Positions 50,216 to 58,326 of a DNA stretch of 64,000 bases are shown here, one piece after another. Position 1 is the stretch's first letter. Each line of letters starts with the position of its first letter. This DNA is from UBA4742 sp037138595 (lineage in GTDB: Bacteria > Actinomycetota > Acidimicrobiia > Acidimicrobiales > Acidimicrobilacustridaceae): the NCBI GenBank assembly GCA_037138595.1, contig JBAXIB010000004.1, positions 62,001-126,000 of the forward strand. The letters are read 5' to 3'. The position numbers were made by a program, and so were the translations under genes. The notes beneath the pieces were generated by a model. The model saw only the letters and a program-made list of their open reading frames with translations, was not told the origin of the DNA and did no database searches.

Positions 50216-50869
50216 TCAACCCTTCAGCAATTCCGGCAAGGACGCCATTGAATCGAACACCGCGCCGTTTGCATGTTCAAGTAAGTGTCGAGGGGTTAAC
50301 GCGCTGTAGGCAAACACCGTCATTCCTGCCGCCAAGCCAGCATCAACACCAGCAGGAGAATCTTCGATAACCGCGCATGTTGACGGGTCAACACCCAAGG
50401 TCTGAGCGGCAAACAAAAACAGGTCCGGAGCGGGTTTTCCGACACCAACATCATCGGCACTAAAGAGCCACTCATCTTCGAAATACCGACGGAGGCCGGC
50501 CCGATCGAGAGTGAGCCGAATTCGTTCATGTCGAGCGCTTGATGCCACACACATTGCTGTTTGCTGCATCGCGACGAAGTGGAGAACGGCATCGGCGCCA
50601 GCTACGGCCTCGACCCCTGAAGCCAACGACGGATACACCGAGGCTCGGTAACGAGCTTCGAAGTCATCAGGAATTGGATGACCCAAATCCGATTCCGCCA
50701 ATTCGCGAACTCGGCCCAAGGTGCAACCTAGGTAACGCTCGACGCAGCCATACCAATCAATGTCAAGCCCATAGTCACCCAACAGTTCAGCCAGGTGGCG
50801 ATTAGCGATTGGCTCGCTATCAACCAGTACACCGTCATTGTCAAAAATCACCAACTTGAAACCGATCAC
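50216..50869 (-). CDS. HAD-superfamily hydrolase (PGM/phosphoglycolate phosphatase type)
   Basis: 217 aa. HAD motif I DNDGVLVDSE (Asp10, Asp12), motif II SSARHERI (Ser), motif III GVGKPAPDLF (Lys) and motif IV VIEDSPAGVDAG (E-D). The cap is the small helical type (VERYLGCTLGRVREL). Hydrolyses a phosphomonoester, likely a sugar phosphate or phosphoglycolate. GTG start with TAGCTT at 6 nt. Confidence 0.9.
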   Translation of the reverse strand: MIGFKLVIFDNDGVLVDSEPIANRHLAELLGDYGLDIDWYGCVERYLGCTLGRVRELAESDLGHPIPDDFEARYRASVYPSLASGVEAVAGADAVLHFVAMQQTAMCVASSARHERIRLTLDRAGLRRYFEDEWLFSADDVGVGKPAPDLFLFAAQTLGVDPSTCAVIEDSPAGVDAGLAAGMTVFAYSALTPRHLLEHANGAVFDSMASLPELLKG

Positions 50870-50875
50870 AGAGCA

Positions 50876-50881
50876 AAGCTA
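50876..50881 (-). promoter_or_regulatory. Leaderless -10 hexamer (TAGCTT) for the HAD gene
   Basis: TAGCTT, exactly 6 nt, then GTG 50869. Confidence 0.5.
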
Positions 50882-50951
50882 CCGGTCCTTCTTAGGTGCT
50901 GGTCCCGCACGATCACGCCCATAACCGGCGCGCGCATGTAAGGCTCAGTTA

Positions 50952-51242
50952 ATGCATCCAGACGAACGCGTAAGATTTGTGGTGCAAACAGCTAAAGCAG
51001 TGCTCGCGGGCACCCTCGCGGCCGACCAAGGCGCACAAGCAGTCGCGATGCAAGCTGAGCAAATCACACCGTTACTTCGCAGCGACCGCGACTCAGTAAC
51101 TCGGTCAGAATGCGACACCGTCGCAACCAATCTTCGACTCCTCGCCGAACAGGTCAACGACCGTGGTGCAGGGCTGAACGACCCATCGGCTCATGTGGCA
51201 ATGGCCGAGTCGATTGGCATGATGGCTCAAACGTTACGTTGA
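50952..51242 (+). CDS. Small hypothetical protein (96 aa)
   Basis: Reads MHPDERVRFVVQTAKAVLAGTLAADQGAQ, then EQITPLLRSDRDSVTRSE, TNLRLLAEQVNDRGAG and HVAMAESIGMMAQTLR. Mostly helical and soluble; no family recognised. AAGGCT lies 6 nt before the ATG, a weak form of the leaderless -10. Convergent with DoxX, ending 8 bp from its stop. Ordinary composition; probably real. Confidence 0.6.
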   Translation: MHPDERVRFVVQTAKAVLAGTLAADQGAQAVAMQAEQITPLLRSDRDSVTRSECDTVATNLRLLAEQVNDRGAGLNDPSAHVAMAESIGMMAQTLR

Positions 51243-51250
51243 TCCACGAC

Positions 51251-51811
51251 TTAGCCGTCGGTCGAACTTTCGGTCGCCGGTACCGGACGCTTAAAGATTG
51301 CAAGCAACATGATGGCCCCGCCGAAACCGCCGACGACTCCGATGAGCAGTCCGGTGATGCCAGCTAGATCAATGCCGAATACTCGGTCAAGCGACCAGCC
51401 GCCGCCACCCATCGCGCTCAAGGCAAGGCCGACAACGACCAACGTCCCGGTGTACTCCCAGCCCTCGCCAGGTCGAAAGATGAAAAAGCCGTTGTGGCGG
51501 TGGATTGTCAAAATCGCGACTGATATGACTGCGACCAATCCGGTGGCCGCCAGCGGTGTCAACAATCCCAGAATCAACATCGTTCCAGCACCGAGTTCAA
51601 CGATGCTGGCGAGCCACGCGTGCAAAACTCCGGGGCGCAGACCCAAGCTTTCGAACCAGCGTGCGGTGCCGGGGATTTTGCCGCCTCCCCAAATGTGGTT
51701 GTAGCCGTGAGCCACCATCACTACCCCGGTGGCGATGCGCAATAAAAGTAAACCGATATTGAGACCGGTAAGGCTATAAACGTCGTTGAGATTGCTCGTA
51801 GCGAAGTGCAT
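51251..51811 (-). CDS. DoxX-family membrane protein
   Basis: 186 aa from ATG 51811, chosen because TACGAT lies exactly 6 nt upstream. An ATG at 51853 overlaps the dnaE2 stop (ATGA) but the added 14 residues look non-native. DoxX pattern: GLLLLRIATGVVMVAHGYNHIWGGGKIPGTARWFESLGLRPG in sense, four helices, LIIG-type helix pairs (ELGAGTMLILGLLTPLAATGL; GITGLLIGVVGGFGGAIML), C-terminal tail. Integral membrane; in related bacteria DoxX is linked to redox/oxidative stress complexes. Role here unknown. Confidence 0.8.
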   Translation of the reverse strand: MHFATSNLNDVYSLTGLNIGLLLLRIATGVVMVAHGYNHIWGGGKIPGTARWFESLGLRPGVLHAWLASIVELGAGTMLILGLLTPLAATGLVAVISVAILTIHRHNGFFIFRPGEGWEYTGTLVVVGLALSAMGGGGWSLDRVFGIDLAGITGLLIGVVGGFGGAIMLLAIFKRPVPATESSTDG

Positions 51812-51817
51812 AGGTCC

Positions 51818-51823
51818 ATCGTA
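51818..51823 (-). promoter_or_regulatory. Leaderless -10 hexamer (TACGAT) for DoxX
   Basis: TACGAT, exactly 6 nt, then ATG 51811. It argues that DoxX is transcribed separately from the mutasome and not coupled to dnaE2. Confidence 0.5.
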
Positions 51824-51849
51824 AGTCCTGACTCGGTTCACCGCCTGCG

Positions 51850-54800
51850 TCATCGGAAATCGCGTGACGGTACCGCTGAAGACAAGGGGAGTAACTCAAG
51901 TTTTTCGGCCACAACATTGACCACGCCATCAACCTTTTCGATTCGTCCTCGCACCACCAGTGCCTGAGCTGACCTTGCCACCGTGCGATAGCGCATCCAA
52001 CAACCCCGCGAACAGATCACGTTGATCAACCCAGTCTCATCTTCGAGATTGATGAACGTTGTGCCCGCCGCAGTAGCGGGGCGCTGACGATGTGTCACAA
52101 CCCCCGCCACTAACACTCGATCCCCGTCAACCGCACCAAGAAGCCGAGCCGCGGTCACTACGCCCAACTCGTCCAAGATCGTCCGCACAAACCGTGTTGG
52201 ATGACCATCGGGGGCAATGCCAGTCGCCCACAGATCGGCGGTTGCTTCCTCTCGTTCAGTCATGCCAGGAAGTTTTGGAGCATGCACCCCGGTGACCACA
52301 CCGGCCAAACGATTTGCATCAGTTTGTGCGACGGCACCGGCTCCCCATAAGGCTTGACGCCGATCAATCGTCTCGCCGTCGCGATTAGCAAAACACCCGA
52401 ACGCCCCCGCGGTCGCCAAAGCTTCAAGCACGTTCAGCCCTACCGGAACCCGCCGCTTGAGATCTTCCATGTTGCGATAGTGACCGCACGCGTCTCGCTC
52501 TGCCACGATGCGTTCAGCAAGGTCAGTACTCATGTGGCGAACCGAGTCGAGCCCGAGCCGCACCGCGCCTTGCTCAAGTGTCGAGTTGGCGCAGGACGCG
52601 TTGACATCAGGAGTACGTACCTCGACGCCATGTCGGCGAGCGTCCTGCACCAACGTATGCGGCGAATAAAAACCCATGGGCTGTGCATTCAATAACGCCG
52701 CACAAAACGCGGCCGGGTAATGAAGCTTGATCCACGCACTCGAATACACCAAGTAAGCAAACGACACCGAATGACTCTCCGGAAATCCGAAATTGGCGAA
52801 CGCCGATAATTTCTCGAAGATCTGATCGGCGATATCACCGGTTATGTCACGTTCGGCCATGCCGTCATAGAGCCGAATCCGAAGGCGCTCCATGCGTTCT
52901 TTGCTGCGCTTCGAACCCATTGCTTGACGCAGTTGATCAGCCTCGCTAGGTGAAAACCCCGCCACGTCAATCGCCATCTGCATGAGCTGTTCTTGAAACA
53001 ATGGAACACCAAGCGTCTTGGCCAAACTCGATTCGAGAAGCGGGTGCAAATAGGTGACCGGTTCGCGTCCACTACGACGGCGAAGATACGGATGGACCGA
53101 CCCACCTTGGATCGGTCCGGGTCGAATCAACGCCACCTCAACGACCAAGTCGTAAAATACGCGCGGTTTCAACCGCGGCAATGTAGCCATCTGTGCTCGG
53201 CTCTCGACTTGGAACACCCCGATTGAATCGGCACGACACAACATGTCGTAGACCTCGTCGTCTTGCGGGATAACGGCCAAGTCGATGGTGACACCATGTG
53301 CCTCAGCAATGAAGTCGACCGCATAGTGAAGCGCACTCAACATGCCCAACCCGAGTAGATCAAACTTCACGAGACCTACCGCTGCGCAATCATCTTTGTC
53401 CCACTGCAACACCGTTCGATTTTCCATACGCCCCCACTCGACCGGGCACACCTCGATCACCGGCCGATCACACAAGACCATGCCCCCCGAGTGGATACCA
53501 AGATGTCGCGGGAAATGCTCGACTTGCCGCGCGAGATCAAGTACCGAATCAGGGATGGCGGTTCCCGGTTTCACCCCGCGATCGACATCCAACCCCGGAA
53601 CTGGCCCCCACCGCTCAACTTGTTTCGACCATGCGTCTTGTTGTCCAGTCGCATAACCCAATGCTTTTGCCATGTCACGCACCGACGACTTCGCTCGATA
53701 GGTGATGACGTTGGCCACTTGAGCCGCATTCTCACGTCCGTAACGGTTGTAAATGTATTGAATGACTTCTTCTCGACGGTCGCTCTCAATGTCGACATCG
53801 ATGTCGGGTGGCCCATCTCGCTCTGGCGACAAAAAGCGTTCGAACAGCAACCCAAGTCGGACCGCGTCAGCCTTCGTAACACCGAGAGCGAAGCACACCG
53901 CCGAATTAGCTGCTGATCCTCGTCCCTGACAATAGATATCGGCCCGATGACAGAACTCGACGATGTCCCACACGATCAAGAAATAACCGGCGAATCCCAG
54001 TTCGTCGATAACAACCAACTCGTGATCAATTTGGGCCCATGCCCCCGGTACCTGTTCCACACCCCCAGTCGACAACGGGCGGGGACCATAGCGATGCGTG
54101 GCCCCACGTTCGGCAAGTACACGCAGCCATGACATTTCGTCATGACCATCCGGACAGGGAAACGGCGGCAGGTTCGGTGCGACCAATGCCAGATCGAATG
54201 CACATTCACGACCGATTGCCGCCGCTCGAGCAACTACCCCGGGATAGCGAGCAAACCGACGCGCCTGCTCGGCACCAGATCGCAGATGTGCCGATGATGA
54301 CGCTGGCAACCATCCAGCGAGATCATCGAGACTGCGCCGAGCGCGCACTGCCGCTAGCGCGGTAGCAAGTTGTCGGCGGTCGGGTGTCGCGTAATGCACG
54401 TTGTTCGTGGCCACCACATCGAGCCCCGCTCTTGCGGCCAAATCGACCAGCGCGTCGTTACGCGCTGAATCAACTGGATCACCATGATCCCATAGTTCGA
54501 CTGCAACATGTTCGGCCCCAAAGACCTCAATCAACTGAGCGAGCTCACGCATCGCGGAAGCTGGCCCGTGATCGATCAACGCGGCCGGGACTGCACCTTT
54601 ACGACAACCAGTAAGTACCTGCCAGTGATGACCACCTGGACCCGCGAGTTCAGCCAAATCAGCCAGCGACGTACGTGGTGCTCCTTTTTCGCCCTGCATC
54701 TGTGACCGGCTTGCGGCCCGGGCCAACTGGGCATAGCCGTGAGGATCGCGAGCCAACACCAACAAGTGCCGCTCGGCCGTGCCGGCACCGGGGTCAGCAT

Positions 54801-55059
54801 CGCCCATTGTCACCGACGTGCGACCCAAGGTGAGTTCGGTCCCGAACACCGTTGGCAATCCCACTGCCCGCGCCGCCACCGCGAACCGCACCACGCCATA
54901 GCAGCCGTCGTGATCGGTTACCGCCAACGCCTCAAGACCAAGCCGGGCGGCTTCTTCAACCAGTTCTTCGGGATGAGAAGCACCATCGAGGAATGAGAAA
55001 TTGGTATGACAATGCAACTCGGCGTAGGAGTCGGTAGCGCGATTTAGCTGCTCAGTCAT
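51850..55059 (-). CDS. dnaE2: Error-prone DNA polymerase DnaE2
   Basis: 1069 aa from ATG 55059, whose first bases overlap the imuB stop (ATGACTGA, 8 nt), with AGGCG upstream. N-terminal PHP domain YAELHCHTNFSFLDGASHPEELVEEA in sense, palm with GPPDIDVDIESDRREEVIQ (catalytic aspartates, about residue 400), then the YAKG-type fingers, a HhH region (KRRVPVGLNVLEALATAGAF) and an OB-fold (VLVAGVVTHRQRPATAAGTTFINLEDETG). DnaE2 replaces the replicase at lesions in SOS-induced mutagenesis. Third gene of imuA'-imuB-dnaE2 and controlled by the LexA box at 57410. Confidence 0.96.
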   Translation of the reverse strand: MTEQLNRATDSYAELHCHTNFSFLDGASHPEELVEEAARLGLEALAVTDHDGCYGVVRFAVAARAVGLPTVFGTELTLGRTSVTMGDADPGAGTAERHLLVLARDPHGYAQLARAASRSQMQGEKGAPRTSLADLAELAGPGGHHWQVLTGCRKGAVPAALIDHGPASAMRELAQLIEVFGAEHVAVELWDHGDPVDSARNDALVDLAARAGLDVVATNNVHYATPDRRQLATALAAVRARRSLDDLAGWLPASSSAHLRSGAEQARRFARYPGVVARAAAIGRECAFDLALVAPNLPPFPCPDGHDEMSWLRVLAERGATHRYGPRPLSTGGVEQVPGAWAQIDHELVVIDELGFAGYFLIVWDIVEFCHRADIYCQGRGSAANSAVCFALGVTKADAVRLGLLFERFLSPERDGPPDIDVDIESDRREEVIQYIYNRYGRENAAQVANVITYRAKSSVRDMAKALGYATGQQDAWSKQVERWGPVPGLDVDRGVKPGTAIPDSVLDLARQVEHFPRHLGIHSGGMVLCDRPVIEVCPVEWGRMENRTVLQWDKDDCAAVGLVKFDLLGLGMLSALHYAVDFIAEAHGVTIDLAVIPQDDEVYDMLCRADSIGVFQVESRAQMATLPRLKPRVFYDLVVEVALIRPGPIQGGSVHPYLRRRSGREPVTYLHPLLESSLAKTLGVPLFQEQLMQMAIDVAGFSPSEADQLRQAMGSKRSKERMERLRIRLYDGMAERDITGDIADQIFEKLSAFANFGFPESHSVSFAYLVYSSAWIKLHYPAAFCAALLNAQPMGFYSPHTLVQDARRHGVEVRTPDVNASCANSTLEQGAVRLGLDSVRHMSTDLAERIVAERDACGHYRNMEDLKRRVPVGLNVLEALATAGAFGCFANRDGETIDRRQALWGAGAVAQTDANRLAGVVTGVHAPKLPGMTEREEATADLWATGIAPDGHPTRFVRTILDELGVVTAARLLGAVDGDRVLVAGVVTHRQRPATAAGTTFINLEDETGLINVICSRGCWMRYRTVARSAQALVVRGRIEKVDGVVNVVAEKLELLPLSSAVPSRDFR

Positions 55060-56641
55060 AGGTCGCCTCGACCCACCAGCGTTGACCTTCGACACTCAGC
55101 AAATGGGCTCGCCCACCAGCATCGACCACTTGGAAACGCGCTCGACGACGATGTGTCGCCGAGTCCCACCAACGCTCATCAACCGGCCATGGTCCTGCCC
55201 ACGCCAACAACGTCACCCATGGGCCATTGCGTACCGACAATTGCGTCGGAGTAGCACTCATCAAACCTCGGCCGCTTACTTCGATTGCGCGATGATCGTT
55301 ATCGACAACCTCACATGGCAGCGGATCGCCATGCACCATCGCTGGCCACGGGGCCGGCAGCCGTCCCGGCCAAGGTGCCGGTTGTGCATCGCCATGATGA
55401 AGTTGATGACTTGGCAGATCGCCAGAATGAACTGCTGCCCGAATGATCTGGTCGGCTGGTCCCCGACCTCCACATTTGATGGGCATGGTCACTGCATCAA
55501 CACCCAATAACGCCTGCACCCGGGTGAACGCTCGCGCTGCCCGCTCGTCGGCGGCGGTTTCTTGGCCCCAGAATCCCAATTGTCGGCCGGTGGCGGCCAC
55601 CACCTCCTCGGGAACCAACGCCAACAATGAAATACCGCTCGTTGGTCGAAGAGCCGTTAAGCCTGTGAGCCAACCATCGAGTTGCCAGCGCACCCGATCA
55701 GCGATGGCGCCAGCCGACAGCGCACCTTCGTGACGCCACACTCGTTCCAGCGACTCGCCATGAACCGTCTCGGCCAAGATGGCAACTCGGGTGCACGCCA
55801 GACCTTCACGGCCGAGCCGATCATGTAAATCGTCAGCCAAAGTTTTGGCGGCGAAGGCGACAACATCGACTCGGTCAGCCGGTGGATCGATCTCGGTCTC
55901 AACCCGCCAAACCGGTGGAAGGATGCGGGCGTCAGGCGGTTGTTCCTCGAGACCAGCGGCAAGTCGATGCGCCATACGACCGTCATGACCGAACCGAGCC
56001 ACCACATCGGCAATCGGTACCGCGGCCAGAGCACCCAACGTCGGCAGACCAAGTCGCACCAATACGTCCGTCAACCCAGCGGCATCACTCAGCCCACCTC
56101 GCGCAAGCAGGCTCACCGGCAGCGGAGCAAGAAAAGCTGCCTGCTCGTTGACCGAGATGACCTGAACCCCGTTGCCCGCAGCAAGACCCGCAGCAAGACC
56201 GGCGGCAAACGGACCATCCGCCACACCAACCTGCACTGCACCTGGCCAACCCTGAGCGGCCAACAACACATCGACCTGATCGTGTACCTGTTCAGCCAAC
56301 GATTGGTCGCCACCAAAATACCGAGACGGACCACGAGTGAGTAACGCACACCAGCCGGGCCGAGTGATCTCAATGCGAGGGGAAAATCCCTCGATTACTG
56401 CGACGACTGGCTCGAACAACCGTGCATCACGCATCTCATCGTGATCGACTACCACGAGCGCTGAACACCGACCTTGGGCCTCACGGCGGCGCTGACCCAC
56501 CATCACGCCAGCGCTACGGGCCGACGGGGAACACGCCACTATCCGGTTCGCGTGCACTATCGCGGCAGGTTCGTCACGGGACATTCCAGTTGCCAGCACT
56601 GACCAGTCCCGGATGTGCACCACCAATGTGCGCACCGACAT
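55052..56641 (-). CDS. imuB: ImuB, Y-family-like non-catalytic mutasome subunit
   Basis: 529 aa. The DinB/Y-polymerase fold is recognisable (VVHIRDWSVLATGM, GMSRDEPAAIVHANRIVACS, HhH-like LGLPTLGALAAVPIADVVARFG), but the catalytic D-E of motif III is lost: EITRPGWCALLTRGPSRYFGG. A beta-clamp motif QLGFWG is at 354-359, matching ImuB's role as the clamp-binding platform that recruits ImuA' and DnaE2. Its ATG directly follows the ImuA' TGA (no gap). Confidence 0.94.
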   Translation of the reverse strand: MSVRTLVVHIRDWSVLATGMSRDEPAAIVHANRIVACSPSARSAGVMVGQRRREAQGRCSALVVVDHDEMRDARLFEPVVAVIEGFSPRIEITRPGWCALLTRGPSRYFGGDQSLAEQVHDQVDVLLAAQGWPGAVQVGVADGPFAAGLAAGLAAGNGVQVISVNEQAAFLAPLPVSLLARGGLSDAAGLTDVLVRLGLPTLGALAAVPIADVVARFGHDGRMAHRLAAGLEEQPPDARILPPVWRVETEIDPPADRVDVVAFAAKTLADDLHDRLGREGLACTRVAILAETVHGESLERVWRHEGALSAGAIADRVRWQLDGWLTGLTALRPTSGISLLALVPEEVVAATGRQLGFWGQETAADERAARAFTRVQALLGVDAVTMPIKCGGRGPADQIIRAAVHSGDLPSHQLHHGDAQPAPWPGRLPAPWPAMVHGDPLPCEVVDNDHRAIEVSGRGLMSATPTQLSVRNGPWVTLLAWAGPWPVDERWWDSATHRRRARFQVVDAGGRAHLLSVEGQRWWVEATYD

Positions 56642-57406
56642 TCAACCGACCTCGGAGTAGGACTCAACCATCTGATCGATGTCAGCCCCGGCATAACGAA
56701 CGGGAATCAAATCGGTTTGCGTCACTGGCGAACAGACATGACCGTGTACATCGGGAAGCCATAGCTCAGCTCGGCGAAGCCGAGATGCGCGGCGGCGTCC
56801 GGTGGCTTCGACGGTGATACGACGGGCACACAAATGGCCATGGCCAACACCGAGTCCTTGCCAGCGCGACGAAATAACCGAGAGCCGCACATCGGTTTCG
56901 AGCGTTGAGGGTCGGCCCGTCACCCGCGCTGCTCGGACGGTTGGATCCGCTTGGATCAACACCGTTCCTCGTTCGCGGACTCGAGCGGCAAGCCGTGCTG
57001 CATCAGCACCACGCAAACGAACCGCTGAACCAATGACAACGACATCGACTGCACCGATCAGCGCCGCCACCACCGTGGCCCACTGTGGAGCGGGAGGCTC
57101 ACGAATCAAAGCCAGGCGTTCAGGAACAAGACCCATCTCGATGGCCGCGGCTAAACCCAAATCGTTATGCCCAACTACCGCGACCCAACCGCCATCAATC
57201 GATGGACCGGTCGCTAACGCCAGAGCCAACGAGCAAACCGCATCAACACCGTCGATGACCACCGTGCTTCCGCGTTGCAGACCACCTTCAGGCATCAACC
57301 CCCGCAGGCCATCCAACACCGGCACGACCTGATCGCGGGCCAGCATGACTGGCCGGGTGCGCAAAATCACCTCGTCCAGCGATGTCGGATTACTCACTGT
57401 GGCCAT
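56642..57406 (-). CDS. imuA': ImuA', RecA-like mutasome subunit
   Basis: 254 aa. RecA-core remnants: QVVPVLDGLRGLMPEGGLQRGSTVVIDGVDAVCSLALAL in sense, DVVVIGSAVRLRGADAARLAARVRERGTVLIQADP, and RWQGLGVGHGHLCARRITVEATG. The Walker A region reads IDGVDAVCS, without G-K-S/T, so no ATPase is expected. ATG 57406 lies 3 bp from the LexA palindrome and has no Shine-Dalgarno; it is preceded by GATACT at 5 nt. Confidence 0.93.
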   Translation of the reverse strand: MATVSNPTSLDEVILRTRPVMLARDQVVPVLDGLRGLMPEGGLQRGSTVVIDGVDAVCSLALALATGPSIDGGWVAVVGHNDLGLAAAIEMGLVPERLALIREPPAPQWATVVAALIGAVDVVVIGSAVRLRGADAARLAARVRERGTVLIQADPTVRAARVTGRPSTLETDVRLSVISSRWQGLGVGHGHLCARRITVEATGRRRASRLRRAELWLPDVHGHVCSPVTQTDLIPVRYAGADIDQMVESYSEVG

Positions 57407-57409
57407 ACT

Positions 57410-57437
57410 CCAGTATCGAACAAATGTTCGATACTGG
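57410..57437. promoter_or_regulatory. LexA (SOS) box palindrome of the mutasome operon
   Basis: Perfect inverted repeat, 13-bp arms around AA: CCAGTATCGAACA and TGTTCGATACTGG. It contains the actinobacterial LexA consensus TCGAAC-N4-GTTCGA (57416-57431). Confidence 0.92.
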
Positions 57438-57440
57438 CAA
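57412..57440 (-). promoter_or_regulatory. Sigma-70-type promoter of imuA'-imuB-dnaE2
   Basis: On the minus strand -35 TTGCCA (57440-57435), 17 nt, -10 GATACT (57417-57412), then 5 nt and ATG 57406. The LexA box occupies the spacer and both flanks, so LexA would exclude RNA polymerase. The mRNA would start at or very near the ATG (leaderless). Confidence 0.6.
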
Positions 57441-57445
57441 GTGGG

Positions 57446-57757
57446 TCAGTCGGGGATGACGACCTCAACCCCTTCGCGGTAATAGGTGAAAAGTTCCTCG
57501 ATGAGTTCCTTCATGCCATTGGTGTTGGCGCCGTCAACGAGATCGACCGTGATCATGTTGCTGCTCACCGTCACGGCGCTCACCCCACCATGATCAAATA
57601 ACCTGCGAGCAAGTTCGTCGGGCGGTCGCACATCGACCGCGGCATCCCGCGATGCATAACGCTCAATACCCATACCGGTGATGCTGCGATTGATTTCAAA
57701 TCGCACGACGCCCGGCAGAGCAGATGATTTTTCGATGACCGTCACAGGCTGTCCCAT
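57446..57757 (-). CDS. NifU N-terminal-like (Nfu_N) protein
   Basis: 103 aa from ATG 57757 (MGQPVTVIEKSS); TAAGGT lies 8 nt upstream. Contains VRFEINRSITGMGIERYASRDAAVDVRPPDELARRLFDHGGVSAVTVSSNMITVDL in sense, close to the Nfu N-terminal domain (Y-x-S-x-x-A-A, LA-x-x-LF-x-x-G-V-x-x-V, I-T-V). No C-x-x-C, so it does not bind Fe-S itself as written; role unknown. Lies upstream of the mutasome promoter, separate from it. Confidence 0.75.
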   Translation of the reverse strand: MGQPVTVIEKSSALPGVVRFEINRSITGMGIERYASRDAAVDVRPPDELARRLFDHGGVSAVTVSSNMITVDLVDGANTNGMKELIEELFTYYREGVEVVIPD

Positions 57758-57768
57758 AGCGGCCGACC

Positions 57769-58233
57769 TTATCGGGCGGTGACCGCGGGTACGGACTCGG
57801 CCCCAGTTGCGCCCTGGTGGGTCCTCAACCAAACCAGTGTCGCCAAACCAATCGAGATCAGGCCAAGTACCGCGTGGACAGTTTTAAACGCGGCCGGATC
57901 ACTGCCGCTCGGCACATGATCAGCCAGCACAATCATCGGAATTCGCACCAGCCAAACCACGATTGTCCATCCGGCAAATAGCCGCACAATCAACACTTCG
58001 CCATTCGTTTTGGGCCGAGACCAAGCGCGCACCAAAATCACGAGTCCCGCCACCGCAAGCACAATGAAACTAAGCGATAGCCCGATGCTGAACGCCTTCG
58101 ACCCAGCACTGATTGTTGCATCGGCCGCGGCGTTGGAGATGCGAGTCGCCCAGACATAAAGGGACCAGACCACCAAGACGATCAACGGCCAGGTACCGGG
58201 CTGGAAACGTGGGTTACTACGTGCTCGAGTCAT
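57769..58233 (-). CDS. Four-helix membrane protein, hypothetical
   Basis: 154 aa. Four hydrophobic helices: TWPLIVLVVWSLYVW, SIGLSLSFIVLAVAGLVILV, VRLFAGWTIVVWLVRIPMIVL, and TVHAVLGLISIGLATLVWL. Small actinobacterial integral membrane protein without recognised function. ATG 58233 with TATCGT at 6 nt. Followed 11 nt later by the NifU-N-like gene, so the two probably form an operon. Confidence 0.75.
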   Translation of the reverse strand: MTRARSNPRFQPGTWPLIVLVVWSLYVWATRISNAAADATISAGSKAFSIGLSLSFIVLAVAGLVILVRAWSRPKTNGEVLIVRLFAGWTIVVWLVRIPMIVLADHVPSGSDPAAFKTVHAVLGLISIGLATLVWLRTHQGATGAESVPAVTAR

Positions 58234-58239
58234 GCCCGA

Positions 58240-58245
58240 ACGATA
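58240..58245 (-). promoter_or_regulatory. Leaderless -10 hexamer (TATCGT) for the membrane protein
   Basis: TATCGT, exactly 6 nt, then ATG 58233. Confidence 0.55.
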
Positions 58246-58297
58246 CTGATCAAGCCGCGAGTAGGCAGCATCCCAAGGCGACCGCTAACTTGATCAG
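58246..58297. promoter_or_regulatory. Paired inverted CTGATCAAG / CTTGATCAG sites
   Basis: CTGATCAAG (58246-58254) and CTTGATCAG (58289-58297) are exact inverted repeats 34 bp apart, each built on TGATCA. They span the divergent region between the membrane protein and the acyl-CoA dehydrogenase and look like two sites for one regulator. Confidence 0.4.
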
Positions 58298-58326
58298 CAC
58301 TCACGACGAGCCACCAGGGGGACCCG

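Noticed and set aside
51812..51853. ATGA overlap between dnaE2 and DoxX as evidence of coupling
   Set aside because: A leaderless -10 sits 6 nt before ATG 51811, and the added residues look unlike a DoxX N-terminus, so the overlap is probably incidental.
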